DNA of 21,185 nt, from positions 1-21,185 of the forward strand of contig CAYNQF010000041.1 of the NCBI GenBank assembly GCA_964399265.1, read 5' to 3'. The stretch is from WJLY01 sp964399265. Its GTDB lineage: Bacteria > Joyebacterota > Joyebacteria > Joyebacterales > Joyebacteraceae. The notes under the pieces were generated by a model, which saw only the letters and a program-made list of their open reading frames with translations, was not told the origin of the DNA and did not search any database. Shown piece after piece: positions 1-7,826 of this stretch (position 1 is its first letter; every line of letters starts with the position of its first letter). The translations under genes were made by a program, and so were the position numbers.

Positions 1-2
1 GT

Positions 3-68
3 TCCCACTACACTGTTGGCGACGTCATGACGAGCCTCGGCGTCGGTCACTCCCTCGAAGCGGGATAA
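3..68 (+). CDS. C-terminal tail of an unidentified upstream gene (partial)
   Basis: The third reading frame is open from the left edge to a TAA at 66-68 and has the strong G/C third-position bias seen in the real genes; frame 1 meets a stop at 28-30. The visible tail is about 21 residues and ends in HSLEAG. The stop lies 18 bases before the ATG of the ABC ATPase, so the two could be co-transcribed. The tail is too short to assign to a family. An upstream sugar-transport or sugar-metabolism gene would fit the neighbours, but that is inference. Confidence 0.35.
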   Translation, partial: SHYTVGDVMTSLGVGHSLEAG

Positions 69-86
69 CGGGCTGGAGGTCCAAGG

Positions 87-1205
87 ATGGCTAACGTCGT
101 TCTGAAAGGGGTGTCAAAGGTCTTCGACGGCGAAGTCGTCGCGGTCAGGGAGATGGACCTGGAGGTCAGGGACCAGGAATTCGTTGTGCTGGTCGGTCCT
201 TCCGGCTGCGGCAAGTCGACGCTTCTGCGGATGGTCGCGGGGCTCGAGGAGGTGACGTCGGGAGAGATCTTCATCGGCGACCGGCTGGTGAACGACGTTC
301 CTCCGAAGGACCGCGACATCGCGATGGTCTTTCAGAACTACGCCCTCTACCCTCACATGTCGGTCTACGACAACATGGCCTTCGGCCTGAAGCTCCGGAA
401 GTATCCCAAGGAGGAGATCGACAGCCGTGTGCGCGAGGCCGCCGACATCCTCGGCATAGAGAAGCTGCTCGACCGGCGTCCGAAGGCCCTCTCCGGAGGC
501 CAGCGCCAGCGCGTCGCCGTGGGTCGGGCGATCGTTCGCAAGCCCAAGGTGTTCCTATTCGACGAGCCGCTCTCCAACCTCGATGCGAAGCTGCGCGTGC
601 AGACGCGGACCGAGATCAGCAAGCTCCATGAGCGCCTGAAGGCGACGATCATCTACGTGACTCACGACCAGGTCGAGGCCATGACGATGGGGAGTCGCAT
701 CGTCGTCATGAAGGACGGCGTCGCCCATCAGGTCGACGATCCGCTCACGATCTACCGCAGGCCCGTTGACCGCTTCGTCGCCGGGTTCATCGGCAGTCCG
801 GCCATGAACTTCCTCGAAGGGAAGCTCACCGATTCGGGCGGCGTCGTCGTATTCAGGACCGAGGGGTTCGAGGGTCCGCTGTCCCCCGCTACTGCGGCCA
901 AGGTCAAGTCATACGTCGGCAAGGGCGTCGTGCTCGGCATCCGTCCCGAGGACATCTTCGAGACGGCCGATAGGGACAACATCTCCCTACCGACGGACGT
1001 TACGGCGCATCTGGACGTCATCGAGCCCATGGGCAGCGAGATATACCTCTACTTCACCCTGGGCGGAAACGACATGGTGGCGCGGATCGACGCCCGCGAG
1101 CCACCGGCGGTCAACTCGGACATCGATCTCGTCTTTGACATGGGCAACGCGCACCTCTTCGACCTGGAGAGCGGGCATTCCCTCCTCCTCGGAAGCGAGG
1201 CGTAG
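87..1205 (+). CDS. Sugar ABC transporter ATP-binding protein, MalK/UgpC/MsmK type
   Basis: This 372-residue cytoplasmic ATPase should power an importer of the CUT1 class (oligosaccharides or glycerol-phosphate-like solutes). All motifs are intact: Walker A GPSGCGKST at residues 37-45, Q-loop Q83 in FQNYALYP, signature LSGGQ at 135-139, Walker B with E160 in VFLFDEPLSNLD, and H-loop H193 in THDQ. Residues from about 235 onward form the regulatory MOP/TOBE-like domain typical of MalK, which gives the family's usual length. The ATG at 87 has a good ribosome site, GGAGGT at 75-80. No permease or binding protein follows, so its membrane partners are either upstream of the window or elsewhere; MsmK-like ATPases can serve several permeases. 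The gene ends 6 bases before the ROK kinase, which suggests linked uptake and phosphorylation of a sugar. The exact substrate cannot be read from the sequence. Confidence 0.93.
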   Translation: MANVVLKGVSKVFDGEVVAVREMDLEVRDQEFVVLVGPSGCGKSTLLRMVAGLEEVTSGEIFIGDRLVNDVPPKDRDIAMVFQNYALYPHMSVYDNMAFGLKLRKYPKEEIDSRVREAADILGIEKLLDRRPKALSGGQRQRVAVGRAIVRKPKVFLFDEPLSNLDAKLRVQTRTEISKLHERLKATIIYVTHDQVEAMTMGSRIVVMKDGVAHQVDDPLTIYRRPVDRFVAGFIGSPAMNFLEGKLTDSGGVVVFRTEGFEGPLSPATAAKVKSYVGKGVVLGIRPEDIFETADRDNISLPTDVTAHLDVIEPMGSEIYLYFTLGGNDMVARIDAREPPAVNSDIDLVFDMGNAHLFDLESGHSLLLGSEA

Positions 1206-1211
1206 GGGGCC

Positions 1212-2159
1212 GTGAGCGTTCTTCTTGGTGTCGACATCGGTGGAACGAACGTTAAGACGGCGCTCGTCGGGGTCGACGGCGCCGTCTTGTCTTTCGAGTC
1301 CAGGGAATGGTCCGGCGGGCCGCCCGAGGACGCGGTCGATGCCGCGGTGTCCTCGGCCAGGTCCCAGATCAGGTCGAGCGGGCTGGTCCCGGACGGCTGC
1401 GGTTGCGCCTGCGCCGGTCTCGTCGATGCGACCGCCGGCGTGGTCCGCTATTCACCGAATCTTCCCGAGTGGTGCGACGTCGAACTCTCCGCAATGTTCT
1501 CACGGGAACTCGGCATTCCGGTCGCTCTCGAGAACGACGCGAACGCGGCGGCCTATGGCGAGTATGCGGTCGGCGCGGGACGCGGCGCGCGCAACCTCGT
1601 GATGTTGACCCTGGGGACCGGCATAGGCGGCGGCATCGTTCTGGACGGCAGGTTGTATCGCGGAAGCCACGGCATGGCCGGAGAGATCGGCCACACGACC
1701 GTCGACACGGAAGGTCCGACCTGTGCCTGCGGGTCCCGCGGCTGTCTCGAGAGCCTCGCGAACGCAGAGGCCGTCGTCGCCCGGGCCCTCGATCTCCTGG
1801 ACGGTGGGCGAGGTTCGGCCCTCGAGGGGATAGCGGCCTCGAGGCCGCTCCGGGCCGTCGACGTCGGAAAGGCCGCCGCGTCGGGCGACGATGTGGCGAC
1901 CGAGGCCCTTGCCGTCGTCGGCCGGGCGCTCGGCGTCGGGCTCGCCAACGTGTCACAGATACTCGACCCCGACGTGATAGTGATAGGTGGAGGGGTCATC
2001 GCCGCGGGAGAACCGCTGCTGCGACCGGCTCGCGAGGAACTCGAGGCGCGGCTGTCGGGCTACGAGTTCCGCGGCCCGCGTGTGGTGCCCGCCGCGCTCG
2101 GAGATACGGCGGGAGTGGTCGGAGCCGCGCTACTAGCCCGCGAAGGTCTCGCCCTCTAG
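1212..2159 (+). CDS. ROK-family sugar kinase (glucokinase-like)
   Basis: A 315-residue protein with the full ROK architecture. It has the N-terminal phosphate loop DIGGTNVK (residues 8-15), the catalytic Asp in LENDANAAA (D109), a second glycine-rich loop LGTGIGGG (134-141), and the zinc site made by H161 with the cysteines of CACGSRGC (C171, C173, C178). The family phosphorylates glucose or N-acyl hexosamines with ATP, and some members are repressors. Here there is no N-terminal helix-turn-helix, so it should be an enzyme. The start is GTG at 1212, preceded by a run of five G (1205-1209), only 6 bases after the ABC ATPase stop. This coupling suggests it phosphorylates the sugar brought in by that transporter. 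Glucokinase is the likeliest activity, but related hexosamine kinases share these motifs. Confidence 0.9.
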   Translation: MSVLLGVDIGGTNVKTALVGVDGAVLSFESREWSGGPPEDAVDAAVSSARSQIRSSGLVPDGCGCACAGLVDATAGVVRYSPNLPEWCDVELSAMFSRELGIPVALENDANAAAYGEYAVGAGRGARNLVMLTLGTGIGGGIVLDGRLYRGSHGMAGEIGHTTVDTEGPTCACGSRGCLESLANAEAVVARALDLLDGGRGSALEGIAASRPLRAVDVGKAAASGDDVATEALAVVGRALGVGLANVSQILDPDVIVIGGGVIAAGEPLLRPAREELEARLSGYEFRGPRVVPAALGDTAGVVGAALLAREGLAL

Positions 2160-2186
2160 CAGTCGACCCGTACCGAGGTCTGCATA

Positions 2187-5100
2187 ATGTCCGTACGGCT
2201 CTCCTTCGCCGCGCTGGCGCTGCTCGCCGTCTTTGCGGCAACATCTGTAGCGCAGACGCCGGCCCGCGCGCCGGGCTTCGAGGGCGCGGAAGAGACGTCC
2301 CCGGGCGGGTTCGTCATCACCGCACAGAGCGTGGAGGGCGGCGAGGGGCCGTCGGGCAACGTAGTCCACCTCGAGGGCGACGTCACCATCACGCGCGGCG
2401 GTGCGACGCTCGTCGGGCGACGCGGGACCTACTACGAGGGCCGCGGACTCGCCATAGTCTACGGCGACGTGCACGGAACCGACGGCGGCTCGTCCGTTGC
2501 CTGCGACACCCTCCGCTACTTCCGGGACCTCGACAGGGCGTTCCTCATCGGCAACGCCTCCTACGCCGATACCTCCGGGATCACTACCGCCGACCGCATC
2601 GACGTCTACCGGCGCGAACGCCTTGCCGTCTGCCTGGGCGACGCCGTCGCCGCCGACCACGAGGGGTCGTTCGAACTCACGGCGGGGCGCATCGTCTATG
2701 ACTTCGACAGAGAGGAAGCGAGGGCGTCCGCCGGGCCGGTCCTGACCACCTTCACGGACGACGGCGAGGAGCAGGGCACGCTGCGCGCCGAGCTGATCGA
2801 GTTCTCGAAGGACCAGCGCGTCACGGCCGTCGGCGACGTGCGGATAGACACGTCCGATGTGGACGCCGGGGCGAGGATCGCGGTGCTCTCCGGCGACGGC
2901 GATTCGATCGAACTCCTGGGCGAGCCGCGGGTCGACCAGGGCGGCGACCTCCTCACCGGCGCGCGCATCCGCGTCTTCACGAAGGACGGCGAGGTGTCAC
3001 GCGTGGCCGCCACCGGCGCCGCGAGGGCCTCATACACGATCGAGGCCGACGAGCCGGGGGAGCAGGACCCGGACGGCCACGTGGACGGCGACACACTGAC
3101 AAAGGACTTCCGGGACGGCGACCCCGTGCTCACCACCGTGAGAGGTCACGCCGCCAGCGAGCACCGCGTCGGCAGCTCGGGCGAGCGGAACTCGGTCACG
3201 TCCAGGGCCATCGACATCCTCTTCTTCGAGGGCAAGATCCGAAGGGTCGTGTTCAAGGGCAGCGCCGCCGGCGTCTACACCTTCGCTCCGGAGGGGGGAG
3301 AGGCGTCCGCCGACACGACAGCGGTCCCGCCTTATGCGGCCGGGTCCGACACGGTAGCACAGGTCGGCCTGGAGGCCGCGGGCCAGGGTGAAGCGCTCGC
3401 GGACGCCGGGACGCGTGCGGCGGCCGGCCTGGAGCCGCCCGCAGAGGCCGCAGCCGACACCGTCTCCGCAGTACTTCCACTCGACACTGGACCTCCGGCG
3501 TCCTACTACGAGCCTTCGGCCGCCCCCGACACTACGAAGCTCGAGGAGGTGGCGTACGAGGCGCGCAGGATCGACTACTACGTCGCCCGCAACCGCATCG
3601 TTCTCTCGGAAGGCGCACGCATCGAGTACAAGGACACGGTCCTCGATGCAGAAAGAGTCATCTACGACCCGGACTCTCAGCTCATGACGGCGAGCGGGTC
3701 GCCGGACCTCCGCGAAGCGTCCGACCGGCTCGCCGGCCGCACGCTGGTCTACGACCTCGAGAGGCAGTCGGGTGTCATCGCCGGCGGCGTCACGACGTTC
3801 GAGGACGGCCTCTACTACGGCAAGCTGATCGCGAGGGAGCCCGACGGCGCGCTCCTCGTGGATGGGGGCGTGTACACGACGTGCGCCAAGGAACGTCCCG
3901 ACTACAGACTGGTGTCTCACCAGATGAAGGTCTACCTGAACGACAAGGTCATCGCGAAGCCGCTCATCCTCTACATAGGGGAGATCCCCGTCTTCGCGCT
4001 TCCCTTCTACGTGTTCCCGATACGCAAGGAGCGCCACTCCGGGTTCCTGATCCCGCAGGTCGAGCTGGGGCTGAGCGAGAACAAGGGCCGGTTCATACGG
4101 AATTTCGGCTACTACTGGGCCCCGAGCGACTACTTCGACGTGTCTCTTTGGGGCGACTTCTACGAGCAGACGAAGTGGATAGGACACGTGGAGGGCAGGT
4201 ACAAGAAGAGGTACACGCTGTCCGGTTCCGTCAGCTCCTCGTTCATGGAGGAGCTCCTGAACAACAGGCGGCGCTGGGACTTGCAGTTCAGCCACCGGCA
4301 GGAGATGGGGCGCAACTGGACCGCCGGCGCCTCGGGCGATTTCAGGAGCGACGCGGCCTACGCGACCGACACGAACCAGACGATCGAGGAGAGCGTCAAC
4401 CGCAGCCTGCACTCGCAGATATGGATGCGAGGGCGCTGGAGCAGCCTGTCGGCGGGACTGACGCTCGACAGAAGGGAGCAGCTCGACCAGAACACCGTGT
4501 CGGAGCTGCTGCCGAAGGTCGACGTGGCCGCGACGCAGAAGCCCCTCATGGAGGCGGGCCCCGACGACGCCTGGGTACGGAAGGTGCTCTCGAAGGTCTC
4601 CTACAGCTGGGACGCGAAGGCGGTGAACGACCGCGACAGGACCTCCTCGGGCCTCGACTCCAGGCAGGCGGCGGGCGTCGGCGTGACGGTGAGAGGGAGC
4701 GGGCGGGTCCTGGGATGGCTCAACCTCTCTCCCAGGTTCACCGCCGACCAGAACTGGTACGACAAGGACAAGCTTGGCAGACGATACCCGTCCAGATTCA
4801 CGTACAGCGGCAGCGTCTCGGCCGGAACGACGGTCTACGGGACGTTCTTCCCGGAGTTGGGGCCGGTCGCGGCCATCAGACACATAGCAGAGCCGTCGGT
4901 GTCCCTCTCGTGGACGCCCGAGTTCGACCAGTACTTCGACGAGAACGGAAGCGACCTCTTCTACACGCTCTCGGGGTTCGGAAGCACCCCGAGTGCGCGC
5001 AAGGCGGTTAGCCTGTCACTGGTGAACAAGTTGCAGGCGAAGGTGGGGACGGGCGAGGAACTCCGCAGGCTGGATAACCTGGCAAGACTGTCGACGACCA

Positions 5101-5705
5101 CCTCGTACGATTTCGAGGCCGAGGGACACAAGTGGGGCGACCTCTCTTCGCAGCTCGAGGTGCGGCCCGACCAGGCGGTCGCCCTTCGCTGGAACACCAG
5201 GCACAGCACTGAGGACTGGACCCTCGAGAGTACGAGCATGACGGCGACGGTCTCCCTGACGGGGGACGAACCGCTCGTGCCCGACGTGGAGTGGGAGGAG
5301 CGGATCGACACCGTGGGGCGCTCGCCGGTGGATGAACTCCGTCAGCAGCTCGCGCAGAACGAAGGGATGGGACGGGCGGGGCTCAGGCCCTGGGACGGTG
5401 CGCTCACGTTCCGCTACTCGCGGGGTGCGAACCCGGACCTCGCCACTTACTGGCTGGACGGCGACGTGGCCCTCTCGCTGACACCGAACTGGCGCATAAA
5501 CTACAGCCTTCATTACGATATCAAGGAACAGCAGGTAGCCAGCCAGGAGTACACCATCCACAGGGACCTTCACTGCTGGGAGGCCCAGTTCACCCGGCGC
5601 TATTACGACGGGGAGTGGGAGTACTACTTCCGGATCGACGTGAAGGCGCTGCCCGAGATACAGGCAGAGAGCGGCGGGAAGCACCTGAGACGCACCGTGC
5701 GCTGA
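2187..5705 (+). CDS. lptD: LPS-assembly outer-membrane protein LptD (OstA/Imp), large form
   Basis: LptD is the outer-membrane barrel that, with the lipoprotein LptE, inserts lipopolysaccharide into the outer leaflet. The 1172-residue product begins with a Sec signal peptide (hydrophobic residues about 5-20, likely cut near AQTPA). LptA/OstA-like beta-jellyroll sequence follows from about 35 to 365, then an Ala/Asp/Thr/Pro-rich linker (about 366-448), a second OstA-like segment (about 450-560) and the LptD core motif ILYIGEIPVFALPFYVFPIR near residues 592-612. The rest is Tyr/Trp/Arg-rich alternating sequence typical of a beta-barrel. E. coli LptD is 784 residues, so this is a long form. The disulfide cysteine pattern of E. 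coli LptD is not obvious; cysteines are few and scattered. The ATG at 2187 has only a weak site (GAGG near 2175), 27 bases after the kinase stop. LptA is not adjacent, and the long N-terminus may partly replace it (inference). Confidence 0.92.
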   Translation: MSVRLSFAALALLAVFAATSVAQTPARAPGFEGAEETSPGGFVITAQSVEGGEGPSGNVVHLEGDVTITRGGATLVGRRGTYYEGRGLAIVYGDVHGTDGGSSVACDTLRYFRDLDRAFLIGNASYADTSGITTADRIDVYRRERLAVCLGDAVAADHEGSFELTAGRIVYDFDREEARASAGPVLTTFTDDGEEQGTLRAELIEFSKDQRVTAVGDVRIDTSDVDAGARIAVLSGDGDSIELLGEPRVDQGGDLLTGARIRVFTKDGEVSRVAATGAARASYTIEADEPGEQDPDGHVDGDTLTKDFRDGDPVLTTVRGHAASEHRVGSSGERNSVTSRAIDILFFEGKIRRVVFKGSAAGVYTFAPEGGEASADTTAVPPYAAGSDTVAQVGLEAAGQGEALADAGTRAAAGLEPPAEAAADTVSAVLPLDTGPPASYYEPSAAPDTTKLEEVAYEARRIDYYVARNRIVLSEGARIEYKDTVLDAERVIYDPDSQLMTASGSPDLREASDRLAGRTLVYDLERQSGVIAGGVTTFEDGLYYGKLIAREPDGALLVDGGVYTTCAKERPDYRLVSHQMKVYLNDKVIAKPLILYIGEIPVFALPFYVFPIRKERHSGFLIPQVELGLSENKGRFIRNFGYYWAPSDYFDVSLWGDFYEQTKWIGHVEGRYKKRYTLSGSVSSSFMEELLNNRRRWDLQFSHRQEMGRNWTAGASGDFRSDAAYATDTNQTIEESVNRSLHSQIWMRGRWSSLSAGLTLDRREQLDQNTVSELLPKVDVAATQKPLMEAGPDDAWVRKVLSKVSYSWDAKAVNDRDRTSSGLDSRQAAGVGVTVRGSGRVLGWLNLSPRFTADQNWYDKDKLGRRYPSRFTYSGSVSAGTTVYGTFFPELGPVAAIRHIAEPSVSLSWTPEFDQYFDENGSDLFYTLSGFGSTPSARKAVSLSLVNKLQAKVGTGEELRRLDNLARLSTTTSYDFEAEGHKWGDLSSQLEVRPDQAVALRWNTRHSTEDWTLESTSMTATVSLTGDEPLVPDVEWEERIDTVGRSPVDELRQQLAQNEGMGRAGLRPWDGALTFRYSRGANPDLATYWLDGDVALSLTPNWRINYSLHYDIKEQQVASQEYTIHRDLHCWEAQFTRRYYDGEWEYYFRIDVKALPEIQAESGGKHLRRTVR

Positions 5706-5816
5706 GGGGCGCGCAGACCTACCGGCAGGGCCTCCTGGCCGCACAGCGGGCCGCCGTCCACACCGCATCATATAACACATTCCCCAATCTATACCGTTGC
5801 AGAGCGATGGGCTTCG

Positions 5817-5842
5817 CCGGGTCCTGGAAGGTCCCGGTTTTT
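5817..5842 (+). terminator. Probable intrinsic terminator after lptD
   Basis: Inverted repeat CCGGGTCC (5817-5824) and GGTCCCGG (5830-5837) around loop TGGAA, with one internal T-T mismatch, followed directly by five T (5838-5842). It lies 111 bases after the lptD stop and 14 bases before the HU promoter, so it would insulate the two units. Confidence 0.55.
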
Positions 5843-5855
5843 CGGACAATTCCTA

Positions 5856-5884
5856 TTGACAACATGTGGGGCGTGTTGTAGCTT
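5856..5884 (+). promoter_or_regulatory. Sigma-70-like promoter for the HU gene
   Basis: A perfect -35 TTGACA lies at 5856-5861, followed by a 17-base spacer and TAGCTT at 5879-5884, which is a weak -10. Transcription would start near 5891 and give a leader of about 60 bases before the ATG at 5951. The surrounding bases are AT-richer than most of the window. The -35 is convincing; the -10 assignment is less certain. Confidence 0.55.
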
Positions 5885-5950
5885 GTCGCAAACTTCGGGA
5901 GGTTCCCAGGTTTCAGTCGCATTGGCCACTGGCCGAGAGGGGGGAATCGG

Positions 5951-6235
5951 ATGAACAAGGCTGAGCTCGTTGATGCCCTGGCTCAGAGGACCGGTCTTTC
6001 AAACAAGGCCGCAAAGGATGTGGTAGACGCGCTCTTTTCCGTGGATAGCGGCATTCTCGCCGGGCAGTTGAAGAAGCGCGAGAGGATTCAGATCACGGGC
6101 TTCGGGACTTTCGGTGCAGACCACAGGCCCGCGCGCGACTGGCGCATCCCCGGTACTGACAGGACCAAGCATGTCGATGCCCACTACTATCCGAAGTTCA
6201 AGGCGGGCAAGTCCTTGAAGGACTTCGTGAAGTAG
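5951..6235 (+). CDS. hup: HU/IHF-family nucleoid DNA-binding protein
   Basis: A 94-residue histone-like protein that would bend and compact DNA as a dimer. The start MNKAELVDALAQ, the ITGFGTF turn (residues 48-54) and the C-terminal FKAGKSLKDFV are family hallmarks. The DNA-intercalating proline appears kept as P67 (RIP in place of the usual RNP). The arm differs from the norm: the usual PxTGE stretch reads PGTDRTKHVDAHYY, and there are about four extra residues before the GFGTF turn compared with a standard 90-residue HU. The ATG is preceded by a purine-rich ribosome site, AGAGGGGGGAA (5935-5945). The gene has its own promoter and a strong terminator, so it is probably a highly expressed single-gene unit. 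Whether the dimer is homo- or heteromeric cannot be told from one gene. Confidence 0.93.
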   Translation: MNKAELVDALAQRTGLSNKAAKDVVDALFSVDSGILAGQLKKRERIQITGFGTFGADHRPARDWRIPGTDRTKHVDAHYYPKFKAGKSLKDFVK

Positions 6236-6262
6236 GGACAACGGACAGAAGGGTACTTGACT

Positions 6263-6304
6263 CGGCGAAGCGGAGAGCTCAAGGGCTCTCTGCTTCGCCG
6301 TTTT
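6263..6304 (+). terminator. Strong intrinsic terminator after the HU gene
   Basis: A 16-bp stem pairs CGGCGAAGCGGAGAGC (6263-6278) with GCTCTCTGCTTCGCCG (6285-6300), with a single G-U wobble and loop TCAAGG. Four T follow at 6301-6304. It starts 27 bases after the HU stop. Confidence 0.92.
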
Positions 6305-6395
6305 CATGGCCCAGGTGCGGTGGAGGCGGAGCGGGATGCACAGTGTGTCGGTGAGGGCGGGGCTCCCTGACCGAGGGGGCGACCGGAGGTGCAGC

Positions 6396-7826
6396 GTGTA
6401 CAGGCTTCTTGCCGAGGTCACAACGGTCGACCTCGCTAAGTCACGAAGGGACCGTTCAGGTCTCGAGTACGATAGATACGACGTGCGGGCGAGAGTGCTG
6501 GGGTCGGCGATGGAGGCCCTCCCCGCGCCCGACGGCGTGGTGGGACGTGACGTCAGGCTGGTCAGGGAGTGCCTGAGGCCATGGAAGGTCAGGAAGGGAG
6601 ACCTCTTGGTGCTGGACCCTGCGGAGAGCGCCCGCGTGCTATGCCGCAGGCGGCCGCGCGCCGAGGAGGACTTGCCTTCGGGAGCGGGCGTCAGGCTTGA
6701 GACGCTCGACATCGACAGGGACGGGTTCGAGGAACAGGTCGTGAGCAACGCCTTCGCCCGGGCCGTGTTCCAGTGGCATAGGGGCGCCAGGCTCGCGTCC
6801 CTCGAGGGCGCGAGTGGTTCCGACAGACTGACCCGGTCGTACGAGTATCTGATGGCGGGCAAGTACATCCTGCTGGGCGGTGTGGAGCCGTTCATCGCCG
6901 AGGCCGGCTCGCCGGGCGAGATCTGGAAGTCCTCGTTCGAGGCCGTCGACGGCGAGCCGCCTTCCGACGGATCCTACCGGTCGTCCCATCGCAGGACGCT
7001 CGAGAGCCCGGCGGGCGTGTCGCTGGCGGTTGGCGCGGCCATGCTGCCCGGCCTGCCCGGCATAGCGATGACCTACGAGGCCGGATACGCGGGGAAGCCG
7101 CCGCGAGGCGGCGAGGCGGGCCCTGGAGAGAGCGGAGAGACGTGTTCCAGGGCGGGCGAGAAGGACGAGCCGGACACGACCGAGGTGACGCTCGGCGTGC
7201 GGGCATTCACGAACCCCGCGGGTCCGGTGCCGTCGCTGAACGTGTTCGAGATACCGTGCTCGGACGGCGTGCACAGCGTGCGGTTCCACCCGCCCACGTT
7301 CGGGCGCCGGTGGCGGTGGCGCGACTGGCGGAACGAGCACTTCGCCGTGAGAGGCGGCTTCGCGGTGTCGAGGAACGAGGCTCTCGGCAATGCGCTCGTG
7401 ATGCTGTTCGGTCAGCGCAAGGTATCGTTCGTCTCGGTGAGGAGCGACTACACGGGCCCCGAGCTGGACATCCTGCACAAGACGCGGAAGCTGGCGAAGG
7501 GGCGTCGCCACGCGGTGGGAGCGGCCTTCCTCGTCGCCGACGCGGTCAGCGTGGCGCGAAGTGCCATGTTCATGGCGGCGATCGGGTCCGGGCGGCGTGG
7601 AAGAAGACAGGTGGCGTTCGTGCTGAGGACGCCCGGCGGGGGTGGGGGCAGGCGGGCGACGCTCACGTGCGCAGACCGCCGCAGGACGCTCACCCTGACG
7701 CCTCTGGCCCTGCCGGAGGCCGGAACGGTGTGGACCGGAACGCTCGAACTCGGGCGCAGCGCCTTTCCGCTCAGGGCCTCGGTCCGCGCGGGCGCGCAGC
7801 ACCTGGAACTCGGGCTGGAGGGATAG
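6396..7826 (+). CDS. Uncharacterised beta-rich cytoplasmic protein, coupled to a GCS2-like ligase
   Basis: I do not recognise this 476-residue protein. It has no signal peptide or clear membrane segment, so it is probably cytoplasmic. Residues 1 to about 90 look like a small beta-rich domain. From about residue 112 the pattern (NAFARAVFQWHRGARLASLE, then KYILLGGVEPFIAE) resembles the opening strands of galactose-mutarotase-like or glycoside-hydrolase beta-sandwich domains. A Trp/Arg-rich stretch, FGRRWRWRDWRNEHF, sits near residues 310-324. No catalytic motif can be named. I chose the GTG at 6396 because GGAGGT ends 5 bases upstream and the protein then opens MYRLLAEV. In-frame ATGs at 6336 (with GGAGG 9 bases upstream) and 6306 are alternatives, but the latter abuts the HU terminator and lacks a ribosome site. 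The stop TAG is immediately followed by the next gene's ATG (TAGATG), which implies translational coupling. Confidence 0.7.
   Translation: MYRLLAEVTTVDLAKSRRDRSGLEYDRYDVRARVLGSAMEALPAPDGVVGRDVRLVRECLRPWKVRKGDLLVLDPAESARVLCRRRPRAEEDLPSGAGVRLETLDIDRDGFEEQVVSNAFARAVFQWHRGARLASLEGASGSDRLTRSYEYLMAGKYILLGGVEPFIAEAGSPGEIWKSSFEAVDGEPPSDGSYRSSHRRTLESPAGVSLAVGAAMLPGLPGIAMTYEAGYAGKPPRGGEAGPGESGETCSRAGEKDEPDTTEVTLGVRAFTNPAGPVPSLNVFEIPCSDGVHSVRFHPPTFGRRWRWRDWRNEHFAVRGGFAVSRNEALGNALVMLFGQRKVSFVSVRSDYTGPELDILHKTRKLAKGRRHAVGAAFLVADAVSVARSAMFMAAIGSGRRGRRQVAFVLRTPGGGGGRRATLTCADRRRTLTLTPLALPEAGTVWTGTLELGRSAFPLRASVRAGAQHLELGLEG

Noticed and set aside
1307..2701. Second + strand frame of 464 codons across the ROK kinase and start of lptD
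   Set aside because: Very Arg-rich and out of frame with the ROK and LptD motifs, so a frame shadow.
3030..4883. Long open frame on the - strand (about 617 codons) inside lptD
   Set aside because: Arg/Val/Leu-rich with no recognisable domain; the opposite strand encodes the LptD core motifs.
5769..5800. AT-rich island with TATAAC and TATACC as another promoter for HU
   Set aside because: No convincing -35 at the right distance, and the probable terminator at 5817-5842 would stop such a transcript.
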